Source: Symbiodinium natans | Taxonomy: Eukaryota > Sar > Dinophyceae > Suessiales > Symbiodiniaceae | Direction of reading: 5' to 3' | DNA length: 64,000 nt | NCBI GenBank assembly: GCA_905221605.1 | Contig: CAJNDS010000557.1 | Span: forward strand, 848,182-912,181 | Made by a program: the position numbers and the translations under genes | Part shown: positions 12,501 to 21,785 of the stretch, piece after piece | How positions within the stretch are numbered: position 1 is the stretch's first letter | How the letters are laid out: each line of letters starts with the position of its first letter | Notes under the pieces: model-generated | The model's database searches: none | What the model saw: the letters and a program-made list of their open reading frames with translations, nothing else | Told to the model about the DNA's origin: nothing

Positions 12501-12725
12501 CAGCAGCAGTCATAGGATATTATGATGACGACTCTGATTCTGACTATGATGACTCTTACTACTGCTGTATTATTTTTGTACTAGTATCATAAGATTACAG
12601 TACTCCATTCTTAGTATTATTATTATTATTATCATTATTAGTATACTGGTATCATAAGATTCCAGTACTCTAGAACAAAGCAAAACGCCGCTGCAAAGGA
12701 CTTGCGAAGGCAAGGGCTGGTCTAA
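1..12725 (+). CDS. SF3A3: SF3A3 (splicing factor 3A subunit 3, Prp9/SF3a60), multi-exon, 5' end outside window
   Basis: Subunit of the U2 snRNP SF3a complex, which helps U2 bind the branch point. Exons read by eye: 1-50, 172-214, 353-396, 468-514, 623-693, 798-843, 914-989, 1150-1230, 1700-1759, 1902-1931, 2264-2300, 2782-2846, 3004-3044, about 9952-9988, 10401-10449, 10504-10560, 10895-10931, 11061-11111, 11253-11276, 11364-11413, 11494-11571, 11931-11996, 12351-12404, 12699-12725 (TAA). Phases agree across every directly joined pair. Family landmarks in order: [77 protein letters not shown], a matrin-finger-like [20 protein letters not shown], an acidic stretch, [59 protein letters not shown] and the terminal DLRRQGLV. 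Donors are GC or GA except GT after 989 and 1759; acceptors are AG before G except at 1902. At least one exon is unplaced between 2300 and 2782 and one between 3044 and 9952. About 25 residues (exon 914-989) are extra relative to animal and plant proteins as I remember them. Confidence 0.9.
1500..1687. repeat. AAT/ACT trinucleotide microsatellite in an SF3A3 intron
   Basis: Runs of AATAAT interrupted by ACT and AAG, filling the 3' part of the intron before exon 1700-1759. Both strands show spurious isoleucine-rich frames. Confidence 0.9.
3070..3364. repeat. Long CCCTAAA (telomere-type) array
   Basis: About 40 copies of CCCTAAA with a few CCCTAA and CCCGTAAA variants. It lies at the 5' end of the large SF3A3 intron, 26 bp after the donor of exon 3004-3044. 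Shorter tracts of the same repeat sit at 1018-1063, 1321-1425, 1781-1844, 1944-2030, 2669-2753, 2884-2975, 7546-7567, 7980-8080, 8183-8229, 8951-9073, 10959-10991, 11157-11179, 12007-12058, 12176-12348 and 12444-12486, all in introns of the two genes. Confidence 0.95.
3735..3845. mobile_element. Short inverted-repeat element, family E (MITE-like)
   Basis: The ends AACTCCAATACCCCTTAGTT and AACTACGGGGTATTGGAGTT are near-perfect reverse complements, flanked outside by CCCC/GGGG. The element is 111 bp with no coding capacity and lies in the large SF3A3 intron. Non-autonomous DNA transposon or foldback element is an inference from structure only. Confidence 0.55.
3846..4798. other. Intronic/spacer DNA upstream of the first placed methyltransferase exon
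   Basis: No gene could be placed. A frame at about 4514-4560 reads [12 protein letters not shown] up to a GT and could be an upstream methyltransferase exon, but its phase does not fit the exon at 4799. A short GTGAGTGTATATA direct repeat occurs at 3959 and 3994. A frame at about 3470-3640 ([16 protein letters not shown]) looks coding but is unassigned. Confidence 0.35.
4799..9782 (+). CDS. METTL7-like SAM-dependent methyltransferase nested in an SF3A3 intron
   Basis: Class I methyltransferase of the METTL7 (thiol methyltransferase, UbiE/COQ5-related) type. Exons: 4799-4837, 4894-4974, 5149-5211, 5699-5761, 5992-6057, 6326-6348, one unplaced, 7459-7522, 8102-8166, 9081-9132, 9371-9482, 9740-9782 (TAG 9780-9782). 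Frames join without a break at all placed junctions. SAM motif I is [14 protein letters not shown] (exon 5149), the acidic motif is LRVLGVEPN (exon 5699), then [20 protein letters not shown] (7459), [18 protein letters not shown] (8102), [15 protein letters not shown] (9081/9371) and the C-terminal HIRGIAVK, which matches the position of HIYGYAVK in animal METTL7. Donors are GC, with GT after 7522, 9132 and 9482; all acceptors are AG before G. The initiator codon and first exons are not identified; an N-terminal membrane anchor, usual in METTL7, is not seen. The exact substrate cannot be told from sequence. The stop lies only about 170 bp before the next SF3A3 exon. Confidence 0.8.
6111..6255. 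mobile_element. Degenerate family B inverted-repeat element(s) in a methyltransferase intron
   Basis: Contains the family B right end (GGGTACCCCCAATTTCGGAAACCCCCC) and several GGGG/CCCC paired segments such as GGGGCGCCCC and TTTGGTACCCCAAA. It appears to be one or two decayed copies. Confidence 0.35.
8230..8342. mobile_element. Family B inverted-repeat element
   Basis: Left end GGGGGTGTCCGAAATTCAGGG and right end GGTCCCCAAACTTTTTGTAAATCCCCAT are imperfect reverse complements. The same ends recur at 46,207-46,318, 52,275-52,352 and elsewhere. It lies in the methyltransferase intron 8167-9080. Confidence 0.5.
9244..9340. mobile_element. Family A inverted-repeat element (97 bp) in a methyltransferase intron
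   Basis: Starts GGGATGTTCCCCCTTATACTA, ends AAGGACTGTT...GGGGGGCAACATCC. A second copy of the same length is at 29,886-29,982 and a diverged one at about 41,413-41,500. It makes up 97 of the 238 nt in the intron 9133-9370. Confidence 0.6.
9509..9577. repeat. Poly(T) followed by (GT)n
   Basis: About 20 T followed by about 24 GT units, inside the last methyltransferase intron. Confidence 0.95.
11640..11905. repeat. ATT-rich trinucleotide microsatellite in an SF3A3 intron
   Basis: Imperfect TTA/ATT/CTA repeat filling most of intron 11572-11930. The 131-136 codon isoleucine-rich frames here are artefacts. Confidence 0.9.
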
Positions 12726-13700
12726 GGCAGCGTGGGCATCTCAGCTGTGCCGGCGCTTCCGGGAGAGAGAGAGAGAGCCGATCATGCGGGTTCTCTGAGG
12801 TTTAGGGTTTAGGGTTTAGGGTTTAGGGTTTAGGGCTTATGGTTCAGGGTTTAGGGTTTAGGGATTAGGGTTTTCTAAGGCTGCGGAGGCTGCAGAGCGG
12901 GGCGACGTCTGAGCGCGTGTGAGATTAAGAGTCCTGAGGGCGCTGTGCCCCCAGCAGAGAAGCATGCGCTTTGTGCAAAAAGGCCTTAGCCTTGGAAGTG
13001 CAACATGGAAGTCACCCGCAACTGGTAATCCTGCACAACCCAACCCGAACCTTGAGGACAGAACCCTGAACCCCACTGCTGGGTGGGGCAGGGCCATGGG
13101 GACCGTTCAAACTCTGAAGCCCTAAAACCCCATGACCGCATGAGTCTGGCCAGCATGAAAGTACGAAACGGCGCGCTCCCACGGCTTCGCGTCCTGGCAG
13201 GCCCCGGTCCACGTTGCTCAGAAGCAACCTCCGTGCAGAGCTCCCCGCCAGCGCTCGCCAAACGTGCGCAGCTGCGATTGGAGAGTCTTGGCAACTTCAC
13301 CACCAGCTTCGGGGGGCTGCTCCACCTTCAGGAACGACACACCCAGTCAACGGAGCCATTCTGGTTTTGAAAACAAGGAAGCCCGGGGCGTGGACGGAGA
13401 GCGAACCAAGCAAAGTCCGCCTCGGCTCCCGCGCTTGCACCCCTTGAGTCGGCCCTTGGCCTGCGCCTCCCGCCACTCTTGCCACCACGGCCTATGGGGC
13501 GTCGATGATGACTCCTGAACAACCCCGCCCTAGGATCGTAACATCTCTAGAACTAAACCCCCATGCTCTTTTTCGAGCATCGAAGCCTTCAGATGATCAT
13601 GTTCCATATCTCTCACGGTATCGCCTGAAGTGTGCGTTTTTGAAGATCAGGAAGCTGAGCTGGGCAGCACCATTGCCCCTCCCCCAGCCAGCTCGGATCC
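12726..13700. other. SF3A3 3' flank and telomere-repeat spacer
   Basis: TTTAGGG repeats at 12,800-12,872. No recognised gene. A plus frame at about 13,140-13,370 stays open for 70 codons and has overlapping open frames on the other strand; GC content rises here towards the retroelement cluster. Confidence 0.4.
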
Positions 13701-13710
13701 TCCATGATTC

Positions 13711-14518
13711 TCATGACCAGTTGCTAGTTGAGGCTGCTGGTACAGCTGCGCAGTCACACTCAATTGTGGTTGCTGCTCCTTCTCCCTGGTTGTTCCTGAT
13801 CACACCTCCCATGTTTGGAGCGCGGAGCGGGTGCAGCAGGCGCCGTTGCCCACGCGCATGGTGGACCTGCCGAATGTCGTGTTGACGATCGAACGGGCGA
13901 CGCCAATCAATCTTGCATGGATGCCCCCACAGTTGCCTTGAGACACTCTGACTACGACCCGTGGTCGTTGCCAGACGCGTTTCTCTCCAGTATTGCTGTG
14001 ATTTAAACATTCGCTGTGAACAAATGAACGACAATGAACGCCAATGCCGTGCTTGGTGAATGAAAGCATGCGAGGCAATTTTTGGGACATGAACGCACGT
14101 TCATACTGCAGCCACTCGCGTGACATGGATTCCGCCTACGTCCCGCGAGTTGCGGTCCCAGTGAGTTAATAGTCCGCCATCCGGCCAAAGTCTCGCGATC
14201 GCGCAAGATCGTGTGTGCCAGGCTATGTTGCCGTTCCACTGGCATCCACTACGACAGCACGCGAAGAGGGCTCCGGGCGAAGAGGGCTGCGGGAGCAACT
14301 GCGTCGAGCACTGTCGCAATGTTCCCCACAGTTACCAGTGATGCCATCCGGCGCAACCAGCACCCAACAATTGGCATGCCTACACACGCGCCGTCAGCGG
14401 CCGAGGCGGAGCATGACAACAGCAATGGGATTGGTAAAAGCCGCTGCCACACCTTGCAACAGCGTTGTGGCAGTACGACGGTCGGCAAATGTGTGGAAGC
14501 GGGCGCGCGCCAGGTTTG
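13711..14518 (-). other. Unassigned GC-rich block beside the retroelement ORF1 remnant
   Basis: Several overlapping minus-strand frames of 70-108 codons with no motif I can name. Continuous base composition with the ORF1-like remnant to its right suggests it is decayed downstream sequence of the same element, but no domain is visible. Confidence 0.25.
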
Positions 14519-15952
14519 TTATCCGCGCACAAGAGCGCTCACGAATTGCGGCAAGACTGGGGCAATACCCAAAAGAGTTGAATTGAGAGTGCGAGGAAAG
14601 TGTTTGCAGGTGCGCAGGTCAGACCCCTCGTGCGAAGGCTCCACAAACTGAAAGTACGCCTCACAGCCTCCGCTCACTTGATCCTGTGTCACCATACTGT
14701 GCAAAGGACTGAAAGTACGCCATGGACGTGGGGTGCCACCGCTTGCGATGAGGAGGGGAACGATTTGACTCCCTCTTCCCACGGGCCAGGCGTGTCTGGA
14801 CCTTTCGGGTAGGGGCTTGGGGGCCGTCTGATCCCAGAGCAGGGGACGAGGCAAGCTTGGCCTTTCCTGGACAGCGGCTTTACTTCCAGCTGGTGGGCTG
14901 GGCCCGTAGGTGTACCTTCGGGGACTTGCTTCTTCTGTAATGCAGGGGTTCGCTTCTTCTTTTGGGAGGGGTGGTTGAGGAGGATGTCTTTCATTACTAG
15001 CCACAGGTGTTGGAAGAAAATGCCCCGTGGTGGGTTGGGTGGTGCCTGCAGGCGTTGCTCCAGATGCTCAGGCTTAGGCCAAACCTGATCTCAGCGAATA
15101 CCTTTGAAAACCGAGTGTTATCTCCACAGGAGCCATGCGACCTGAGTGTCCTGGAGACTCGGTAAGGCGTTGAGGAAACCCTCGCGGCGCGCCAAAAGTT
15201 CGCAGCGTTCGATCGTACCCTTGGCCCACAACCTTGAACAATTTGTATCTGACAATGACATCACGGGTAGCGAAACCTCCCATGAAACCCAAACAATTGT
15301 GGCTTGCACTTTCTCATGTTTCTTCTGGCCACAGATGAGCTTCATGGCCGTACTTGGGCTATCGAGAGTGGCTGCTCGTCATGTCAAGCTCTACAAAAAC
15401 CCGTCACATGTTTCAACAACTCTCGGGCCAACGCTTCCGCCACCACGGACTTATCGCCAAAGAGCCCCATGACAGCAATCGACTGGTCCACTCCATCAGG
15501 GACATCCATGTTGGGTGTCGGCTTTGTGTTTTCCAAACGCGCCACACGCTCTTCGAGTTTGAGCCGCGCCTCTTTCTCTTCACTCAAGTTCCTCTCTCAG
15601 CAGAGGAGCCATCAAACTTGCCAGACATGGAACGTACGCAATCGGAAAGCTCCTCCCGCATCATGCTACGCAAAATGGAGATGGTAGGCGCACTCGTTTC
15701 CACCTGGTTGATGGCACCGCTCCCGGCGCTATTTTGTGCCATTGCAAGTTGAAGTGGCTGTGCAACTCCCTCGGGTCGATCTTTGGCTCGGGCACCAGCT
15801 TCTCTGTCGGGAGTCTCTTCTTCGCGCCGTTTGGCGGACCAGTGCAAAAACTCCTTGTCGAGATCGGCACTATGGGCCTGCTGAGGGCGGCGAACAGGGG
15901 ATCCCCTGATGCCAGCCTTGTACGCGCTGGGGTCGCTCCCGCTGAGTTGCAC
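14519..15952 (-). pseudogene. Retrotransposon ORF1-like remnant
   Basis: Minus-strand frames chained with shifts: 15952-15584 (acidic, low-complexity), 15587-15384 (coiled-coil EARLKLEERVARLE, then QSIAVMGLFGDKS), then CGQKKHEKVQA at about 15,300-15,345 and FATRDVIVRYKLFKVVGQ at about 15,230-15,280. The QKKH and GGF(A/P)(T/P)(R/K)D blocks recur at 20,616-20,755 in the plus orientation, so the two are copies of one family. I recognise this arrangement from dinoflagellate non-LTR retroelement proteins: coiled coil followed by a small RRM-like domain. At least three frame changes and stops make it a pseudogene. Its 5' end abuts the plus-strand reverse transcriptase fragment at about 15.92 kb. 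Confidence 0.55.
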
Positions 15953-16490
15953 CCCAACGGGCGACTCCTAGCTTTCCTCGACGACACGTGCGTGACGGTC
16001 CCCCCCTCACGCGTCGCTGACGTTGCCGCCAGGCTCGCTCACCACCTGGCTTCCCACCAGACGCCAACGGACGTGGGTCGGAGACCGGCGCGCCCCTCCG
16101 ATGTCCAAAGCGTCCGCGTTCTCTTGGCACACCCCAGGTTCGGCTGAGTACATCGAGGCGCAGCTTGTCCAGCTCGCTGCGAAGCATGATGTCCTGCTTC
16201 GCCAAATCCCTCTCTTGCAGGACCTTCAGGCTTCGTGGTTGCTGCTGTCCCTCTGCGCTTCGCCCTGTGCTCAGTACCTGCTCCGGGTTCTGCCGCCCGC
16301 TGCCACGGCTACATTCGCGGCCCGATGCAGCGATCCAACGGTGCCGCCCCCGGCCAGGTGTGGCGCCACTCCCCACCTCGGCGGCCGAGCTCGCCTTTCT
16401 CCATGGGGGCCTCGGCCTTCGCATCGCCGCCGAGCAGACAGGCTGCGCGTCATCGCTGCGCGGGATGGTGTGCACCACGATCGGCTCTCA
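15920..16490 (+). pseudogene. Reverse transcriptase fragment (non-LTR type)
   Basis: The catalytic box reads FLDD at 15,974-15,985, in the position of the usual YxDD/FxDD. Downstream, after a frame change near 16.1 kb, comes a connector/thumb stretch: GSAEYIEAQL, LQDLQASWLLLSLCASP, YLLRVLPPA. After another shift near 16.33 kb it reads ELAFLHGGLGLR. The segment WLLLS(L/M)CAS recurs at about 18.83 kb in a second element, so both belong to one dinoflagellate family. It uses three reading frames and is not functional. Confidence 0.7.
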
Positions 16491-17395
16491 CAATGAATCG
16501 ACCCGAAGCCGCCCCAGGCGCGAAGCTTGCGAAACGAGAGGTTTGAGGTTCCGGGTTGGGGGCCATGCGCGCATTGTTGGGATGTGCCGGGCTGGCTTTA
16601 GGGGCCCTGTGTGTGGCCCTGCTGTGGGGGCTTTCAGCGATGTGCCAAGCACCGCCGCCAGCGGGTCAGTGGCCGCGGCCGAGTGGCCGCGGCCGAGCTG
16701 CTCCAATGCCTGGCAGCCGGGGGCGAGCAAGAGTTGGAAGTACTGGCCGCCGCAGCAGGGCAGTCGCCCCAAGAGCTGCTTTGTCGCGTCCTCCACCAAG
16801 CGGCCCTGCCCCACACACCTTTGCTCCCCGCCCTGCCCTTGAGCATGGGCGAGCCCAAGCCTCCGGGAGCCGCGCGACGCCTCTAAAACTCCCCACTGCT
16901 ACCTCCACAGCGCGCGTCCGACGCCCTTGGGCGCAGCCGTCTGCGAGGCCTCGGTCGGGGTGACAGCAATGGAGTCCAGCAGAGCGGGGGGCCGGGACGG
17001 CCCAAGTATTGCGCAGAGATGCGCAGAGCAAACTGCCACCCACGTGCTCCCGCCTGCCGCGGACCAGCAGCCGAGGCAGGCGCCTAGACGAGGTCACCCC
17101 AGGGAGTGCTCAATTGGCAACGTGTTCCCGCCCTTGGACCGCCCTGGCGCAGAGGCGCGGCGGCAGCGCACCATGCATGCACTGGCCCAGATGTGCCTCG
17201 TGCCCGAAGGCGCCGCAGCCGCGCTTGCCCCCGATGCCCGCTTCGGCGAGCCAAGCGACCGGCGCGCGGACATTGATGCCGCCGAAACTCTGTCCGACTC
17301 GCCTCCCCTAGAGGCGGCGACGCCGCAACAGTGCCGCAACATTCGCCGGCGAGCTTGCGCCACCTGCCGCGGATGCGGCGACCCCGCATAATACG
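16491..17395 (+). other. GC-rich retroelement-flanking sequence, no recognised domain
   Basis: Very GC-rich DNA with long open frames on both strands, so ORF length is uninformative. A plus frame at about 16,690-16,830 is Ala/Leu/Glu-rich (AAELLQCLAAGGEQELEVLA) and may be the N-terminal region of the following element. Confidence 0.3.
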
Positions 17396-17399
17396 CCGC

Positions 17400-20220
17400 C
17401 AGACTCGCCGGTTGCAGGTGACGCCCGTCTACCGTCGCCAGAGCTGGGCCCCCAAGGAGCTCCGCCCGCCATGCCCGATGGCACTGCCTTGGCAAGATGC
17501 CCTCCCGCCGAGCACTGAGCCCGGCGAGAGCAATTCTTGGCTCTACGTGCCTTTGTTGCACGGAGCTGGCAGCATGAGTGCCCGTGCACAATGCTTGACG
17601 AGCCTACCCGATTTGGGTCCACGTTTCGGCGAGCTCGTCGCGGTCCTTCGAAACGCGCGGTCAGTCGCGCCGGCTGACGTAGCTGGGTCCTTGCTTGCTG
17701 TGGCCGACTGTGAAGCCCATGAGGCGCGGCGAAACGTTTCGGCGGCCGACTTGGCGTCCGCGACGGCGCTTGCTGCGTTGCCAGAAGCGCCGTTGCCTTT
17801 GCCAGCTGCATTACTGTTGTGCATGGGCCCGGACGGCTACCTCACTGCCGCGGCTCAATCCGCGTTGCTCGAAACGCATGCTGGCGCCAGAGCATGCCAG
17901 AGCAGCAGCGGCAGCACGGGCGTTGGCAGATGATGCGCGGCATGCCCGACGCCCGCCGGACCGCGGCGAGCGTTCTTCCACGGCTCGACGAAGCCGCCGG
18001 CGTGCCCGCCGCCGCCGGGCCCGCGACAGCCCCACCTCCCCGCCACACAATGAAGGCGAGGACGGCGTTTCGGTTTCCCCGGCGGATACTCCCTTTCGTG
18101 ACGCCGCACCACACGCAGGGTCGGGCATCCCGGAATCGGCATGGGCTTCCCTCGATGGGGCGGACATGATGGCAGAGCTACGGTGACCAGTTCCCACGCT
18201 GCAGCACGCGCCCCCTTTCATGCGATCAGCGGTTCGAACCGCTCCGGTGACCGCATTGAGCCGCATCCGCGACTCCGCCACCGGGCCCATGTCTGATCCC
18301 ATGGCCGCGTCGCGTGCGTGGAAGCTCTTCTTGCTCACTCCTCGCACGCTATTGGCAGCGCGAGGGCGAAAAGAACTCCTGTCGCGCGCGGCGTCGTTCC
18401 AGCGTGGTGAATGGATCAGTCTGCTGGGCTCCGCGCGCCGCGCCGCCTCGCGCATCCAGGGAACACCACCACGGCAACTAGATGCCGAAACGCTCGCCGA
18501 GCGTAAGCGAGAGGCGGCGTGCACCAAGGTGAGGGCAGGAGAGCTTTCCAGGGCTCGCCAGTCGAGACCCACTGTGGCATCGCTTCCAACCTCGGCAAAA
18601 CCAGGGCGTTCACGCTGGGAGAGACCCCCCCGCCGCCCGGCATCTCCGAGCTGGGGGCCGCGGTGTGGCGAGGGGACAAGCCACCGCCTGAGAGAGGCCT
18701 GGTGGTCCTGGGTACTCCCATCGGACACCCCGAGTTCGTGCGAGCATGGGCGGCGGAGCGCATGCAGGAGGAACGCAAACTTCTCGAGCAGCTGCCGGAA
18801 CTGCCCGACCTGCAGTGCAGTTGGCTCCTCCTCTCCATGTGTGCCTCCACTCGTGCCAACCATGCGCTCCGCACGCTGCCCCCGTCCGAGTCACGAGGGT
18901 ACGCCGCTGCGCACGATGCAGCCATCTGGGAAACGCTGCAGGCTTGCCTTGGAGGAGAGCCCCTTGACGACGCGCCCCACGCGTGGCCCATAGCCACGCT
19001 GCCAGCAGTGCTCGGCGGCCTCCAATCCGCGCAACGCACAGCGCCGGCCGCGTGCTGGGCTGCGTGGGCAGATGCGCTGCCGGTCATGCGAGCTCGTGCG
19101 CCCGATTTGGCAGGCCGGTGCCGGGAGGCTCTGGAAGGGGGAGCGGGCCGAGACGCCCCGTGTCTGCGCGAGGCGGTAGAAGCAGGGGCGCTGTTGCGTG
19201 AGGCAGGCTGGCAGACATGCCCCACGTGGAGCGCCTTGTTGGACGGGGTGCGCCCGCCCCCAGCCGACGACGCAGGGCCCGGAGACTGGCCGCATGGATG
19301 GCAGATGCGCGACGCGAACCCTCAACACGCTGCCAGACATGCCACCCAGTTCCCAGGCACTCTTGCGATCCCAGGAAGGACCGCAGGCAGGAGCATGGCT
19401 CGCTGCGATCCCCACAGAGCCGGCCACCACGCTCCCACCGATGGCGATGCAGATCGCTTTGAGGTGCCGCCTGCGACAACCTCTGCCTCTGCACAGCAAC
19501 ACCTGCGGGCCGCCCCATGGCTGCCGTGGCACAGTAGACCGCTTCGGCGACCACGCACTTGCGTGCCCGCGCACTGGACTCCTCGCCAGGCGGGCCAAGA
19601 TCGTGGAGCGAGCCTGGGTGCAGGTCGCCCGGGAAGCGGTGGGGTCGGAAGGTCAAGTCGTTCCGCAGCAGTGGCTGGCCAACACCACCGCCCCGCAGGT
19701 CGGAGCGCAGGACCGTCGCAGACTCGACCTCGTCGTGTACGGGGCGCTGCGTAGCGGGGGGGCGCAGTGCTGCGACGCCACGTTGGTTTCCCCGCTCACG
19801 CGATCGGGGCACCCGCAGCCGTGCGCAGCGGCCGTGGACGGAGCCGTGCTGCGGGTGGCTGAGCGCCGCAAGCACGCCGCGTACCCGGAGCTCACGCGAG
19901 GGGGGCCGCAAACGCTCGCCGTGCTCGGCTCCGAGGTGGGCGGCCGCTGGAACGCTCAGGCCCGAGGCTTCGTGCGAGACCTGGTGCGTCTCAAGGCGTA
20001 CTGCGCCCCCCTCCCCGTGCGCGCGGCAGCGACAGCAGCTTGGGCGAGGCGCTGGTGGAGCATGCTTTCGGTCGCGGTGCAGCAGGCAGTCGCCAGTACG
20101 GCTTTTGGAGGTGCCTGGCGGCAGCCGCTGCAACCTGAGGCTGGCGAAGGCCCGCCGCTCGACAGCGTCATCCACCACGCTGCCCCTGAGGGCCGCAGTC
20201 GCCTGCCCCTGCTGCCGTAG
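17400..20220 (+). pseudogene. Non-LTR retrotransposon polyprotein remnant: RT (core deleted) plus restriction-like endonuclease
   Basis: Frames 17,331-17,880, then 17,880-18,560 (broken by one in-frame TGA at 18,184-18,186, with ADMMAELR before and PVPTLQHAPPF after), then 18,565-19,305, then 19,310-20,220. The N-terminal part ends at AGELSRARQ (18,535-18,561) and jumps to CGIASNLGKTRAF (18,573 on), so the RT palm with its FxDD box is missing. The following GLVVLGTPIGHPEFVRA, LQCSWLLLSMCAS and ALRTLPPSE are RT connector/thumb. The C-terminal frame has a C-x5-C-x9-H-x3-C cluster (19,504-19,566), then D (19,726), D (19,774) and E..K (19,861-19,872) spaced as in PD-(D/E)XK restriction-like endonucleases of R2-type elements. 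Ends at TAG 20,218-20,220; an A10 run follows at 20,270-20,279. Confidence 0.75.
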
Positions 20221-20460
20221 CATGCCGTAGCGAAGGGACTCCTTCCAGCTGGCGGAAAAAGGTGCGGAGAAAAAAAAAAGAGGCGAGCAACAAAAAAATG
20301 TTACATAGTTGCATGTTGTGTGATGCGAACACTTGCATATGACATGTGTCGTTCCACTGTTCTGACCGTGACCCACTGTCGTTTCTGGGCATCCCTCTCT
20401 TACGTCGCGTGCTTTGACGGAAATTCAATCTGTGAAACTTTTGCTGTCACCGACCGCGTG

Positions 20461-21365
20461 TCGAGCAAACATGTTCCGCGTCTGCAATTGAGCATGACGT
20501 CACGTCAAGTTGATACATGTGCAATGTCTGTAGCAACAGAAACCGAGTCCCCATTGGCATTGGTTGAATTTGCTTCACCACAGCATGCTTTCAAGTTCAT
20601 TTAAAAAAGAAGTTCATTCCATCACAGAAGAAGCATAAAAAAGGCATGCAAGAAGCGAAATTTTGGGCATCAGAGAGGAGAGCGATGCCGGTTGAAAGCC
20701 GTCAGCAAGCTCAAAAAAATCTTGATTGAGTTGGGCGGTTTTCCCCCAAAAGACGCTCAAGTGGGGGTGCTGTCCCACCGAGCTGGTCCCCTTGAGCGCG
20801 CGGCAGCACGTGTTTGCCGAGAAGCCGGGGCACGCGTGGCCGCCAGCACCGCGCTACGCGACATGAACCTGGACCTGCCCGCCAGTGATGCGCGGCGCAT
20901 AAGAAGTTGTCGCCAATGGACTGCCCATCTGGTGGGGGGTGCAGGTGGCTGTCGACACCACGCTCGTCAGCCCAGTCCAGCGTAGCGGGCAAGCTCGCGC
21001 CGGGTGCGACGCTGTGCCTGGACTCGCCCTCCAACAGGCAGCAGCACGCAAGCGCCGCACCTACCCTGAGCTCCGCCCCGACCGGCGTGGCAGGTGTCGC
21101 CTCGTCGTGTTCGGCCTCGAAGTGGGCGGACGCTTCGGAGCAGAATCGCTAGGCTTCTTGCGGCGGCTGGCGCGAGCACGTGGCGCAGCGCGCGCTCTGT
21201 GGTGCTCCGGGGCAGCGGGGCGCGCGCTCGTCCGCCGCTGGACGGGTCTCGTCTCCCTGGTGGCGCTGTGGGCGCATGCAGCCACTCGTTGCCGGCGTGT
21301 CCCGTCGACGCGCCGAAGTGCCCATCGGTGACCTGCTGGTGGAGCCGCTGTAGTTGCCGACCCGG
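20461..21365 (+). pseudogene. Chimeric retroelement remnant: ORF1-like C-terminus joined to restriction-like endonuclease
   Basis: Frames: SPLALVEFASPQHAFKFI (to 20,601), SQKKHKKGMQEAKFWASE (20,622 on), KAVSKLKKILIELGGFPPKD (20,694 on). Around 20,770 the sequence changes to an endonuclease-like part: ARVCREAGARVAAS, then after a frameshift at about 20,900 EVVANGLPIWWGVQ, VAVDTTLVSPV and AARKRRTYPEL, LEVGGRF. DTTLVSPV and RK..(T/A)YPEL match the DATLVSPL and RKHAAYPEL of the element ending at 20,220. An A9 run at 21,399-21,407 follows the C-terminus by about 40 bp. No RT is present between the two parts, so this is a truncated or recombined copy. Confidence 0.65.
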
Positions 21366-21785
21366 ACCCCAGTCGAGCAGATGTAAAACAGGTGCGAAAA
21401 AAAAAACGTCATTGCCAGCTACAAGATGTTCAAAAATATAGTCGTCCGGGTGAACTCGAAACAGGTCCCCATTGCAGTGGTAAACGAAGACATGACGGTG
21501 GCTTAACACTGAAATCCCCACGGAGCCCGTCAAAGTCGCGCTGCACGAGTTCATATCGGACTTGGAATAGGGATCACAAAACGTTTTTCGCAGCACAGAT
21601 GTGCGCCATGGAAGGCTTGCTTCCAGTAACCGGATGCGGGCCCATTTCTTCGCTTACGAGTTATTTCCAAAAATGTACAGATCATTCGTGACCCATCAAG
21701 ATATGATGATTTCTTGGTTGAGATCGACAATGTGGAGTCAATGGAGTCATAGCTTCGGCACCTGAAAAATGGCCACCAAGAAACC

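Noticed and set aside
17811-18863. 350-codon minus-strand frame, and 430-codon minus frame at 19,084-20,376
   Set aside because: Shadows of the GC-rich plus-strand retroelement; the plus frames carry the recognisable RT and endonuclease motifs.
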